A stretch of DNA of 10,179 nucleotides from Gemmobacter sp. (lineage in GTDB: Bacteria > Pseudomonadota > Alphaproteobacteria > Rhodobacterales > Rhodobacteraceae). Below, one piece after another: positions 1-6,785 of the stretch (positions are counted from its first letter, which is position 1; each line of letters opens with the position of its first letter). The translations under genes and the position numbers were made by a program. The notes below the pieces were generated by a model that did no database searches, had not been told where the DNA came from, and saw only the letters and a program-made list of their open reading frames with translations. Location: assembly GCA_003509785.1 (NCBI GenBank), contig DOMY01000293.1:873-11051 (forward strand), read 5' to 3'.

Positions 1-306
1 GACGGCGATCCGGCGTTCGCCAAGGCCCAGAAACCCGCCGATATCAACCAGCACCGAATCCACGGCACCATCGCGGCCGATGATGACATCGTTCACTTCA
101 CCGATGTCTTCCCAGTCAGACTGAACGCCTTCGGCTTCGGTCACAGTGGGTTCGATCTCCAGCGCATAGATGCGCTTGCCCAGAAAATCTGACGCTGCAA
201 CCAGGGTCGGATCAGCTTCGCTGCGGAAGGGGGAAGCGGCATCCTGTGCGAAAGCTGCAACACCCGAGGTCAGGGCGATTGCGGTGGAAAGCATAAGCAT
301 CTTCAT
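1..306 (-). CDS. Secreted PRC-barrel domain protein (3' end outside window)
   Basis: Only the first 102 codons are visible; the gene runs off the left edge. The start is an ATG with a GGAG ribosome binding site seven bases upstream (314-317). Residues 1-20 form a Sec signal peptide: positive MK, a hydrophobic core, then AFA before QDA, so cleavage near residue 20 exports the protein to the periplasm. The rest matches the PRC-barrel pattern seen in many Rhodobacteraceae secreted proteins: an ASDFLGKRIYALE strand near residues 39-51, then EWED-like SDWEDIGEVNDVIIGRDG (about 68-85) and the hallmark VLVDIGGFLGLGERRIAV at the edge. PRC-barrels occur in photosynthetic reaction-centre H subunits and RimM. 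The role of these small secreted versions is unknown. The fold is confident; the function is not. Confidence 0.85.
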   Translation of the reverse strand, partial: MKMLMLSTAIALTSGVAAFAQDAASPFRSEADPTLVAASDFLGKRIYALEIEPTVTEAEGVQSDWEDIGEVNDVIIGRDGAVDSVLVDIGGFLGLGERRIAV

Positions 307-417
307 AGGATTTCTCCGTCTTCTCAAACAGTTGTGCGCATCATGCGCTTGCCGGGGACAACGTGCCTGAAATGATCGGGTTCCGAAGATTTTATCCGCC
401 CCCGCGCAGCAGGCCCT
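307..417. other. Intergenic region upstream of the PRC-barrel gene
   Basis: This 111-bp gap lies between the start of the PRC-barrel gene and the stop of the next minus-strand gene. It should carry the PRC-barrel promoter. I see no convincing -35/-10 pair. The only structure is a short palindrome, GCGCAT-C-ATGCGC, at 336-348, about 30 bases upstream of the start codon. I see no clear terminator for the upstream gene. Confidence 0.4.
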
Positions 418-1038
418 TCAGCGGGCCAAAATCCGCCCGTCTGGCAGGGGCCGCCCCAGCGCCAGAAGCGGCGCCACAAGGGCCGAGGGGCGGGGCCGGG
501 GCGACACTGCCTCTTCCATCGCGCGCAGCAGAACCTCGCCCGCCCGGCTCAGCGCACAGGCCCGCAGACGGATGCCCCCCAGATTGCGGGCGGCGGCGGC
601 ATGGCGGGCAAAAATCCGCAGCGAGGCGGCAGGCAGCGGCTCTGCCCCGTCGGCCTGCACAAAGATGATGCGCCCGCGCGGCGCCATGGCGGGCAGCAGG
701 ATGCGCGCAAAGCGGAAGGCCGACAGGAACCCGGCATCCCAGGCGGCCCGGGCATCCCCGGGCGCGGCCGGGATGAAATGCGCCGCCAGATCCAGCCCGC
801 CCCGCGCCTGACAATCGCGCGCCAGATCCGCCAGATCACCCGGCGTTCCCGCCCCGGCCATCATCACCTCGCGCCCCTCGCCCGCCAGCAGGTCCGGCAG
901 CCAGTCCGGCAGGATCTCGGGCTGCAGCCCATGCAGCAGCGCAAGGCCGGGGCGGCGTTGCGGCGGCAGGCTCAGGGTCGGGGCGCCCGAGCCCAGAGGA
1001 AAGCTGCGCAGGGGGAAGGGGCGGTGGGGGAAGGGCAT
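418..1038 (-). CDS. Hypothetical protein, degenerate short-chain dehydrogenase-like
   Basis: A 206-residue protein. The ATG at 1038 is chosen because AAGGA lies seven bases upstream (1046-1050); longer in-frame starts reach to 1164 but lack such a site. Residues 99-127 resemble the SDR segment that begins with Trp and runs through the long helix into the fifth strand (LLPAMAPRGRIIFVQ). Residues 137-163 resemble the SDR active-site helix followed by the strand GGIRLRACALS. However, the expected Tyr-x-x-x-Lys pair is absent (the region reads SLRIFARHAAAAR), and I see no N-terminal TGxxxGxG nucleotide-binding loop. The N-terminus is rich in Pro and Arg. If the resemblance is real, this is a non-catalytic relative of the fold. 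It could also be an unrelated Rhodobacteraceae-specific protein. It has no operon partner and is divergent from the metallopeptidase gene. Confidence 0.6.
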   Translation of the reverse strand: MPFPHRPFPLRSFPLGSGAPTLSLPPQRRPGLALLHGLQPEILPDWLPDLLAGEGREVMMAGAGTPGDLADLARDCQARGGLDLAAHFIPAAPGDARAAWDAGFLSAFRFARILLPAMAPRGRIIFVQADGAEPLPAASLRIFARHAAAARNLGGIRLRACALSRAGEVLLRAMEEAVSPRPRPSALVAPLLALGRPLPDGRILAR

Positions 1039-1209
1039 GGGATATTCCTTGCTCCGTGTCGGCATCACACAGCGAACCCGCGCTGCGCCATCCGGTTCCG
1101 GCCATTCTGCAACAGCAGGCAAAGATCTGCCTGCCACAGCCATCATCAGGGGAACCCGCGGCACCCCCGGCAGGTTATCCTTGGTACTTCCTCACCATTG
1201 GACCTCCTC
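1039..1209. promoter_or_regulatory. Divergent intergenic region with 7-bp inverted repeat
   Basis: 171 bp between two divergently transcribed genes, so promoters for both must lie here. It contains a perfect inverted repeat at 1115-1134, GCAGGCA and TGCCTGC around a 6-base AAGATC spacer, roughly midway between the two start codons. This is the size of a dimeric repressor site. I could not fix a -35/-10 pair for either direction. The site call is inference. Confidence 0.35.
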
Positions 1210-2178
1210 ATGCAATTGCCCCCCTGTCCTGTCTGCGGCCAGCCCGTTCATCCGCATACGCTGTCCTGCCCCTGCGGCACGGAACTGGTGTTCCTGCCGG
1301 ACGAGGGCCGCTTTTCCTCTGACGCGCCGCAATGCGCCAACCGCGCGCAGATCGGTTGCAACTGGCAGGCCGAAACCGAGGCGGGTCTTTGCCGGTCCTG
1401 CGCCATGACCCAGACGGTGCCGGATCTGGCGATCGAGGAAAGCACCGCCCTGTGGTCGGAAACCGAACGCGCCAAGCGGCTGGCAATTCAGGGCTTTGTC
1501 CGTCTGGGCTGGTTCACCCCCGAAGATACCGGCCCCCGCCCGGTGTTCCACCTTCTGGCCGAACGCACGGCCGCCGAAGGCCGGGTGAAGGTGCTGATGG
1601 CCCATGCCGATGGCGAGGTGACGCTGAATGTGGCCGAGGCCGATCCCGCCATCCGCGCCATCCGTCAAAAGGACATGGACGAAGATTTCCGTTCGATGGT
1701 GGGCCATGTGCGGCACGAAATGGGGCATTTCGTGTTCTGGCGCCTGTCCCAGAATCCCGATTTCGTTTCGGCCTTCCGGGCGCTGTTCGGCGATGAACGC
1801 GCCGATTACGCCGAGGCGCTGGCCGCCCACCACGAATCGCCACAGCAGGCCGGCACCGATTACATCTCCAGCTATGCCACTTCGCATCCGCATGAAGACT
1901 GGGCCGAAACCTTTGCCCATCTGATGCATCTGATGGATCTGGCCGACAGTTTCGATGCCGCCGGGCTCAGCCTCGGGGGCTATCCCGCGCCCGCGTCAGC
2001 CTATGGCGAGGCCGATGCGGACAAGCTGCTGATGCGGGCGGGCGATGTGGCCATCGCGCTCAATCACCTGAACCTCAGCATGGGCCTGCCCTCGCCCTAT
2101 CCCTTCGTTCTGGGGCCGGGGGTGCGGGGCAAACTCGCCTTCGTGCATCGCTGGATGACCGGCCGCGCGGTGGTCTGA
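1210..2178 (+). CDS. Zinc-ribbon putative zinc-binding metallopeptidase
   Basis: A 322-residue protein with the architecture of the bacterial zinc-ribbon plus Peptidase_Mx-type family. The N-terminal ribbon has Cys6 and Cys9 (CPVCG) and Cys20 and Cys22, followed by the family-typical second Cys set: CAN at 42, CNW at 50, and CRSC at 61-64, then TVPDL. The catalytic zinc motif HEMGH lies at 169-173, and EDWAETFAHL at 229-238 supplies a plausible downstream acidic ligand and helix. No signal peptide or membrane segment is visible, so it is probably cytoplasmic. The start at 1210 puts the first ribbon at residue 6, as usual for the family; its ribosome site is weak (GGA at 1200-1202). The reading frame stays open back to 601, but that part is antisense to the previous gene. 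Substrate is unknown. One oddity is a CxC rather than CxxC in the first ribbon. Confidence 0.88.
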   Translation: MQLPPCPVCGQPVHPHTLSCPCGTELVFLPDEGRFSSDAPQCANRAQIGCNWQAETEAGLCRSCAMTQTVPDLAIEESTALWSETERAKRLAIQGFVRLGWFTPEDTGPRPVFHLLAERTAAEGRVKVLMAHADGEVTLNVAEADPAIRAIRQKDMDEDFRSMVGHVRHEMGHFVFWRLSQNPDFVSAFRALFGDERADYAEALAAHHESPQQAGTDYISSYATSHPHEDWAETFAHLMHLMDLADSFDAAGLSLGGYPAPASAYGEADADKLLMRAGDVAIALNHLNLSMGLPSPYPFVLGPGVRGKLAFVHRWMTGRAVV

Positions 2179-2191
2179 CCCTCCGCAGGGC

Positions 2192-2208
2192 GCGGGCGAT
2201 CAGCCCGC
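2192..2208. terminator. Possible weak hairpin between convergent genes
   Basis: GCGGGC and GCCCGC pair perfectly around GATCA in the 21-bp gap between two convergent genes, overlapping the last codons of the kinase gene. The position suits a shared terminator, but neither strand has a following T-run, so this is weak. Confidence 0.25.
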
Positions 2209-3213
2209 CATCAGTGGAAACTGCAGCAGCGCGCGGGTACCGCGCTGCCCGCCGCGGTTGGTCATGGTCAGCTGCCCGCCCAGCTGCACCGCGAATTGCC
2301 GCGCGATGCGCAGGCCCAGGCTCCGGCTCTGTTCCAGATCGAAATCCGCAGGCAGCCCCGGCCCGCCATCGCTCACTTCCAGCAGCGCCTCGCCGGTTTG
2401 GGTGGGGGCGCAGCGCACGGTCAGATGCAGGTGCCCGCTGTCATCCGGCCCATGTTCCACCGCATTGGCGATCAGCTCGGTGCAGACCAGCGCCAGCGGG
2501 ATGGATTGATCCGGGCGGATGCGCAGGGGCTGGGTTTCCATCTTCAGATCCACCTTGCCCGCAGGCCCGGCCGTGGCCAGCACATCGGGCACCATTTCGG
2601 CCAGGAAAACCGCCAGATCCATATCTTGCCGTGCCGGATCATGCAGCTGGCGCTGCACCCGCGCCACGATATCCAGCCGGGCCGAGGCCGCATCCAGCGC
2701 CGCCTGTGCCGCCGGATCGGCAACATTGCGGCGCTGCAGCTTCAGCAGGGCCGCCACAACCTGCAGGTTGTTCGACACCCGATGCTGCAATTCATGAAAC
2801 ATCAGCGTGTTGGTTTCCGCCAGCTTCGCCGCCCGGTCTGCCTCGTGCCGCATCCGCCGCACCGCCCGCCGCATCAGCGCGATCAGGAACAGCTCGGTCG
2901 CCACCACAAAGGCATAGAACAGCAGCGCCACCAGCGACCCGCTGCCAAGCGCAAAAGAGTTTTCCGGCGCGATGAAGAAATACCAGGCCGCCAGCCCGCA
3001 AGCCAGCGCCTCGACCGTGCCCGCCCGCGTGCCGCAGATGAATCCGGTCAGGATCACCGCCGGAAAGAAGGTCAGATAGGGAAAGCCGGGCGGCAGCAGA
3101 TCATCGGCCACAAAGCGCAGCGCAAGGGCCATGACAAAAGACCCGGCGGTAAAGACGGTGACAAAGGCGGGAGAGCGTTCTTTGAGGCTCCAGGCGCTCA
3201 GACGGTCGAGCAT
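2200..3213 (-). CDS. Membrane sensor histidine kinase (DUF4118 + HisKA_2 + HATPase)
   Basis: A 337-residue kinase. About four hydrophobic segments lie at residues 16-35, 45-61, 66-82 and 93-113 and carry the DUF4118 (KdpD-like) signature FPYLTFFPAVILTGFICG and AAWYFF. A basic linker (116-132) leads to the HisKA_2 dimerisation domain with HELQHRVSNNLQVV. The phospho-acceptor is most likely His144, in the HR pair. The HATPase domain has the N-box ELIANAVEHG (246-255, Asn250) and the G1 box DGGPGL (282-287). There is no PAS or receiver domain and no response regulator gene nearby, so it is an orphan kinase here; such kinases often act in general stress signalling. The frame is open back to 3408, but that would take translation through the terminator region. 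The ATG at 3213 sits just before the first membrane segment. AAGGA is 14 bases upstream, so the start is only moderately certain. Confidence 0.87.
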   Translation of the reverse strand: MLDRLSAWSLKERSPAFVTVFTAGSFVMALALRFVADDLLPPGFPYLTFFPAVILTGFICGTRAGTVEALACGLAAWYFFIAPENSFALGSGSLVALLFYAFVVATELFLIALMRRAVRRMRHEADRAAKLAETNTLMFHELQHRVSNNLQVVAALLKLQRRNVADPAAQAALDAASARLDIVARVQRQLHDPARQDMDLAVFLAEMVPDVLATAGPAGKVDLKMETQPLRIRPDQSIPLALVCTELIANAVEHGPDDSGHLHLTVRCAPTQTGEALLEVSDGGPGLPADFDLEQSRSLGLRIARQFAVQLGGQLTMTNRGGQRGTRALLQFPLMAG

Positions 3214-3357
3214 GATGGCGCGGATGATCCTTGTGGCTGGTGCCGCTTCCTTTGCATGGCTGCGACAATGCCCGTTCCGTCGCTCGCCGGGAAGGAGAAT
3301 CTTGCGGGCTTCCGCAAGGAAATCTGCCCAGCCCACCGCAAGAAACCCGCCGCATGG

Positions 3358-3383
3358 AAAAAGGCCCCGCACAAGGCGGGGCC
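3358..3383 (-). terminator. Rho-independent terminator of the transport operon
   Basis: Read on the minus strand, GGCCCCGC pairs perfectly with GCGGGGCC around the loop CTTGT (arms 3376-3383 and 3363-3370). It is followed directly by five T (3358-3362). An 8-bp all-GC stem, 5-base loop and T-run are the textbook intrinsic terminator layout. It lies about 145 bases after the stop codon of the decarboxylase and ends that operon before the histidine kinase gene. Confidence 0.9.
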
Positions 3384-3454
3384 AGTTGACAGGGAGGGAA
3401 AACGTCAATCGCTGCGCGGCGAACCCAGAAACCTGAAGGTCAGGTTCGCCGCGC
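3358..3454 (-). ncRNA. Candidate 3'-UTR structured small RNA
   Basis: Read on the minus strand, about 97 nt fold into three consecutive hairpins. The first is a perfect 12-bp stem (3443-3454 with 3414-3425). The second is a 5-bp stem TTGAC/GTCAA (3404-3408 with 3386-3390) that displays a 13-base loop containing CCCTCCCT. The third is the intrinsic terminator. An anti-Shine-Dalgarno loop followed by a strong terminator is the layout known from the CcsR/cuckoo small RNAs of Rhodobacter-type bacteria. No family membership is claimed. It could simply be a stabilised mRNA 3' end. I did not find a convincing separate promoter, so processing from the operon mRNA is the likelier origin. Confidence 0.35.
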
Positions 3455-3528
3455 TTCGATGGTTCAACGCAAGACCGCTTTGCCGGTTCCGCCCTCCAAA
3501 GATTTTCTTCACAGGCCCGCTGTGCCGT

Positions 3529-5133
3529 TCAGATCCGGGCCTGCTCTCGCAGATCATCGCCAAAGATCAGCATGGTTGGCCCCTGTGCGGCCACGCCTTC
3601 GCGCAGCAGGCCGGGCAGATCGCCCAGTTCGGTCAGGCGCCGCACCTGCCAGCCGCAGGCGGCGGCAATCGCGGCCAGATCGGGGGTGAAGATATCCACG
3701 CCCAAGGGCGGGATGTTCTTCGCCTGCATATAGCTTTTGATCTCGCCATAGCCGTTGTTGTCATGCAGCAGCAGCACCACGGGCACCTGCGCCTCGGCGG
3801 CGCTGGCCAGCTCGCCCAGACAGAACTGCAACCCGCCATCGCCGGACAGCGCGACCACAGGCCGGTCATCGGCGAGTTTCGCCCCCACGGCGGCGGGCAG
3901 CCCATAACCCAGCGTGCCAAAGCCGGTGGCCGAATTGAACCAACTGCCCGGGGTCGCTGCGGCAAAGCCAAGGTTGCCTGCGTAAACCAGCTGGGTGGAA
4001 TCGCCCACGATCCGCGCATCGGGCAATGTGTCACGCACCATGGCCAGGATCGCCAGATCGCCCAGCATCGCCGCCCCCAGCACCGGGCGCCCGGCCTCTG
4101 CCGCTGCGGCCCGCGCGGCGCCATCCGTGGCGGGGCGGGCGGGCAGGGCGGCAGTCAGCGCCGCCACCGCCAGCCCCGCATCCGCCACGATCCCCAGCGC
4201 GGCGCCGGTGCCCCGCGCGATCTGGCCCGGGTCGATATCCACCCGGATCAGCCGACCAGGCAGGGCAAAGCCGCCATCCTCATACATGTCGTAATCGGTG
4301 GGGCCGAATTCGGTGCCGACTGCCAGCACCACATCCGCCCCGGCAATCAGCGCGCGCGTGGCGGGCATCGAGGCGGACAGGTTCACCCCCAGTGGATGGC
4401 CGGGGGGCAACAGGCCACGGGCATTGGTCGTCATCACCACCGGCGCATCCAGCCGTTCGGCCAGTGCGGCAACAACGGCGCGCTGCGCCCCGCCGCCCGC
4501 CAGGATCACCGGCTGCGCCGCCGCCGCCAGCCAGCCCGCCGCCTGTGCCACCGCCGCCGCATCCGGCGCGGGCCGCGTCATCGCCACCGGCGCGGGCAAG
4601 GCCAGATGTCCGGCATCCGCCAGCATCACGTCGATCGGCAGTTCGATATGCACGGGCCTTGGCCGCGCGCCGTTGAACACCGCAAAGGCCTGCGCCACCG
4701 CGCTGGCCAGCTCTTCGGGCCGGTGCACCGTGCGGCTGAACGCCGCCACGCCGGAAACCAGCGCCTGCTGGTTCGGCAGCTCATGCAGCCAGCCCTCGCC
4801 AGATCCCATGCGGCCATGGGCATTGACGGTGGAAATCACCAGCATCGGCACCGAATCCGCATGGGCCTGCCCCATCGCGGTCACGATATTCGTCATGCCG
4901 GGGCCGGAAATGATGAAACACACCCCCGGCTTGCCGCTGGCGCGCGCATAGCCATCGGCCATGAACCCCGCCCCCTGTTCATGGCGCGGCGTCACATGCC
5001 GCACACCGCTGCCCGCCAGCCCGCGATACAGCTCTACCGTATGCACCCCGGGGATGCCGAACACCACTTCGACGCCATAGGCGCGCAGCAGATGGGTCAG
5101 ATAGACGCCCGTTGAAATGCCCGTATCGCTCAT
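3529..5133 (-). CDS. Thiamine-diphosphate decarboxylase, AruI-like (5-guanidino-2-oxopentanoate decarboxylase)
   Basis: A 534-residue thiamine-diphosphate enzyme. The N-terminal pyrimidine-binding domain has FGIPGVHTVELYRGLAGSG (25-43) and the catalytic glutamate Glu52 in RHEQGAGFMADGYAR. The central domain (about 190-330) carries VILAGGGAQ. The C-terminal pyrophosphate domain has the metal-binding motif, GDGG at 431-434 to NN at 459-460. The IPGVHTVELYRGL and HELPNQQ wording matches 2-ketoarginine decarboxylases (AruI of the arginine transaminase pathway, yielding 4-guanidinobutanal and CO2) better than acetolactate synthase, and no small regulatory subunit gene is present. The substrate remains inferred; another 2-oxo acid is possible. 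The ATG at 5133 has a very strong AGGGAGG site (5139-5145) and overlaps the permease stop by ATGA, so the longer start at 5160 is unlikely. It is the last gene before the terminator. Confidence 0.85.
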   Translation of the reverse strand: MSDTGISTGVYLTHLLRAYGVEVVFGIPGVHTVELYRGLAGSGVRHVTPRHEQGAGFMADGYARASGKPGVCFIISGPGMTNIVTAMGQAHADSVPMLVISTVNAHGRMGSGEGWLHELPNQQALVSGVAAFSRTVHRPEELASAVAQAFAVFNGARPRPVHIELPIDVMLADAGHLALPAPVAMTRPAPDAAAVAQAAGWLAAAAQPVILAGGGAQRAVVAALAERLDAPVVMTTNARGLLPPGHPLGVNLSASMPATRALIAGADVVLAVGTEFGPTDYDMYEDGGFALPGRLIRVDIDPGQIARGTGAALGIVADAGLAVAALTAALPARPATDGAARAAAAEAGRPVLGAAMLGDLAILAMVRDTLPDARIVGDSTQLVYAGNLGFAAATPGSWFNSATGFGTLGYGLPAAVGAKLADDRPVVALSGDGGLQFCLGELASAAEAQVPVVLLLHDNNGYGEIKSYMQAKNIPPLGVDIFTPDLAAIAAACGWQVRRLTELGDLPGLLREGVAAQGPTMLIFGDDLREQARI

Positions 5134-5939
5134 TCTTTCCTCCCTTGCCGCAACTGCCATGCGGTCTTGCCTAGGATCACGGTGGCCACGATGGCGATCA
5201 GCACCACCGAAATCGCCGCGATGGCCGGGTCGATATTATCGCGCAGCCCCATCCACATCAGCCTCGGCAGCGTCACCGCATCGACCGAAGTGATGAAAAG
5301 CGTCACGCCGATCTCCTCCCAGGACAGCACGAAGGTCAGGAAGAACGCCGTCAGCAGGCCAAAGCGGATATTGGGCAGGATCACCCGGAAGATCCGCGTC
5401 GCCAGCCCCGCGCCCATCGACCGCGCCGCCAGATCCACCCGCCGGTCCAGCTGCGCCAGCGAGACAGAGACCAGCACCACCGCAAAAGGCGCGATCATCA
5501 CCGCATGGGCCAGCGCCACCCCCGCCCAGGTATCATAGGCGACAAAATTGTTGAACTGCGACAGGGTGATAAGGAAGAAATACAGCACCAGCGCCGAAAC
5601 CACCGGCGGCGCCACCATCGGCAGCAGCGCCAGCCCCAGCAGCAGCCCGGCAAAGCGCGGCTGCAGCATCCAGATCCCCAGCGCAAAGGCTGTGCCCAAA
5701 GTGGTGGCCACAACGCTGGCCAGCAGGCCGATGCGGATCGACAGCCAGACACCCGCCGCCCATTCCGGCTTGGCCAGCAGGGTTTCGTAATGCCGAAACG
5801 ACCATTCGGCATCCGGCACGCTCAGATACCGGGTCGGGGTAAAGCTGACCGGGATCACCGCAATCAGCGGCATCAGCAGAAACACCGCCACCAGCGCGGC
5901 AAGGGTGGTGGCCAGCAGGCCGGGGCGCAGCTGGATCAT
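5130..5939 (-). CDS. ABC transporter permease, PotC-like (polyamine/spermidine-type)
   Basis: A 269-residue inner-membrane protein with about six hydrophobic segments (near residues 8-30, 66-90, 97-126, 139-160, 195-217 and 238-257). The cytoplasmic EAA-type loop that docks on the ATPase is at about 171-195 (AARSMGAGLATRIF followed by RVILPNI). Segment SWEEIGVTLFI (206-216) matches the conserved acidic position of PotC-type subunits. Both ends overlap neighbours by ATGA: its start lies in the stop of the first permease gene and its stop in the start of the decarboxylase gene, indicating translational coupling. The ribosome site GGCGGGA is at 5944-5950. It pairs with the other permease to form the membrane channel. 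The class fits importers of spermidine, putrescine and similar cations, but substrate cannot be read from the permease. Confidence 0.9.
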   Translation of the reverse strand: MIQLRPGLLATTLAALVAVFLLMPLIAVIPVSFTPTRYLSVPDAEWSFRHYETLLAKPEWAAGVWLSIRIGLLASVVATTLGTAFALGIWMLQPRFAGLLLGLALLPMVAPPVVSALVLYFFLITLSQFNNFVAYDTWAGVALAHAVMIAPFAVVLVSVSLAQLDRRVDLAARSMGAGLATRIFRVILPNIRFGLLTAFFLTFVLSWEEIGVTLFITSVDAVTLPRLMWMGLRDNIDPAIAAISVVLIAIVATVILGKTAWQLRQGRKE

Positions 5940-6745
5940 TTCATCCCGCCTTTCAGCTTCATCATCGCGGCCAGCAGCCCGCCGACACCGATCATCAGGA
6001 TCACGCTGATCGCCGCCCCCAACCCCCAGTCCGGGCTTTGGAAGATGCGCAGATAGATCAGCTCTGCCACCATCACGCTGCGCCCGCCGCCCAGCAGGGC
6101 GGGCGTGACAAAGAACCCCAGCGCAAAGACAAAGACCAGAAGCGCCGCGCCCAGAATGCCCGGCAATGTCATCGGCACGAAAACCTGCCAGAAGATCCGC
6201 GCCCGGCTGGCCCCCATGCCGCGCGCCGCCATCAGCACGCGTTCATCCACCGTGCGCAGGGCCGAGGCCAGCGGGAAAACCGCAAAGGGGATCAGGAAAT
6301 GCACCATCCCCACCACCACGCCGAATTCGTTGCGCACCATGGTCAGCGGCTCGGTCAGCATTCCGGCCGATTGCGCCCAGCTGTTCAGGATGCCCTTGTT
6401 CGACAGCAGCGCCAGCCAGCCAAAGGCCCGCGTCAGCACGGAAATCCAGAACGGGATCAGGATGCACAGCTCCACCACCACCCGCATCACCGGGCCGCCC
6501 CGCACCCAAAGCAGCGTGATGACATAGGCCGCCGCAACCGAAATCACCGTGACCAGCGCGCAAATCCGCAGCGTGCGCCAGATCACCGCCCGCACCAGCG
6601 GATCGGTCAGCGCTGCGCGATACTGGCCCAACCCGGGTTCGGGCAGGGTCACGCTCCATTGCATCACGCCCAGGAACGGCACCAGATAGGTCGCGGCCAG
6701 AAACAGCAGCAGCGGGCCAAGCAGCAACAGGCGGGAGCGGAGCAT
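5936..6745 (-). CDS. ABC transporter permease, PotB-like (polyamine/spermidine-type)
   Basis: A 269-residue inner-membrane permease. The first segment (about 4-26) follows a short basic start (MLRSR), with further segments near 61-81, 90-114, 143-164, 185-218 and 241-262. The EAA loop reads AARGMGASRARIFWQ and then PMTLPGI (about 173-197), close to the family consensus ending in Pro-Gly-Ile. I choose the ATG at 6745 because GAGG (6751-6754) sits five bases before it. The in-frame GTG at 6751, two codons upstream, overlaps this ribosome site and would have none of its own. The gene follows the binding-protein gene after a 47-bp gap with a strong hairpin, and its stop overlaps the next permease by ATGA. 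Together the two permeases form the heterodimeric transport channel. Confidence 0.9.
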   Translation of the reverse strand: MLRSRLLLLGPLLLFLAATYLVPFLGVMQWSVTLPEPGLGQYRAALTDPLVRAVIWRTLRICALVTVISVAAAYVITLLWVRGGPVMRVVVELCILIPFWISVLTRAFGWLALLSNKGILNSWAQSAGMLTEPLTMVRNEFGVVVGMVHFLIPFAVFPLASALRTVDERVLMAARGMGASRARIFWQVFVPMTLPGILGAALLVFVFALGFFVTPALLGGGRSVMVAELIYLRIFQSPDWGLGAAISVILMIGVGGLLAAMMKLKGGMK

Positions 6746-6762
6746 GGGCACCTCGTAAGGAT

Positions 6763-6785
6763 GCCCCCGGCACAGGGCCGGGGGC
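6763..6785 (-). repeat. Intercistronic GC hairpin between binding protein and permeases
   Basis: GCCCCCGGC and GCCGGGGGC pair over 9 bp around a 5-base loop. On the minus strand it is followed by ATCCTTACG, not a T-run, so it is probably not a full terminator. In the gap after a binding-protein gene it is well placed to protect the upstream message from 3' decay or to attenuate transcription. Confidence 0.7.

Larger units (their letters stand above)
3214..3528. other. Non-coding region between operon and histidine kinase
   Basis: 315 bp without a convincing gene. On the minus strand it forms the 3' untranslated region of the decarboxylase operon up to the terminator at 3358-3383, then the leader of the histidine kinase gene (3214-3357). 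Three successive inverted repeats lie at 3363-3454 and are described separately. In the kinase leader I see no clear promoter. The stretch 3455-3528 shows no structure I would stand behind. Confidence 0.6.

Noticed and set aside
336..348. Palindrome GCGCAT-C-ATGCGC upstream of the PRC-barrel gene
   Set aside because: It is short and GC-rich, with no second copy or promoter alignment to support an operator. It may be chance.
601..1209. N-terminal extension of the metallopeptidase frame back to 601
   Set aside because: The extension has no recognisable fold, lies antisense to a better-supported gene with its own ribosome site, and would place the zinc ribbon over 200 residues into the protein, unlike its family.
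3214..3408. Longer start for the histidine kinase at 3408
   Set aside because: Translation would run through the intrinsic terminator at 3358-3383, and the added residues show no conserved domain or signal. The ATG at 3213 directly precedes the DUF4118 membrane region.
2296..5115. A 939-codon open frame on the plus strand
   Set aside because: It is antisense to the histidine kinase, the terminator region and most of the decarboxylase gene. Its product is low-complexity, rich in Gln, Arg, His and Gly, with no domain. Long antisense frames are expected in GC-rich genomes.
3529..5133. Acetolactate synthase large subunit (ilvB)
   Set aside because: The protein is shorter than usual for that enzyme, no small subunit gene follows, and the N-terminal motifs match AruI-type decarboxylases better. 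It also sits in a transport operon, not with isoleucine-valine genes.
6746..6751. GTG start two codons upstream of the chosen start of the first permease gene
   Set aside because: The GTG overlaps the GAGG ribosome site that is ideally spaced for the ATG at 6745, and it has no site of its own.
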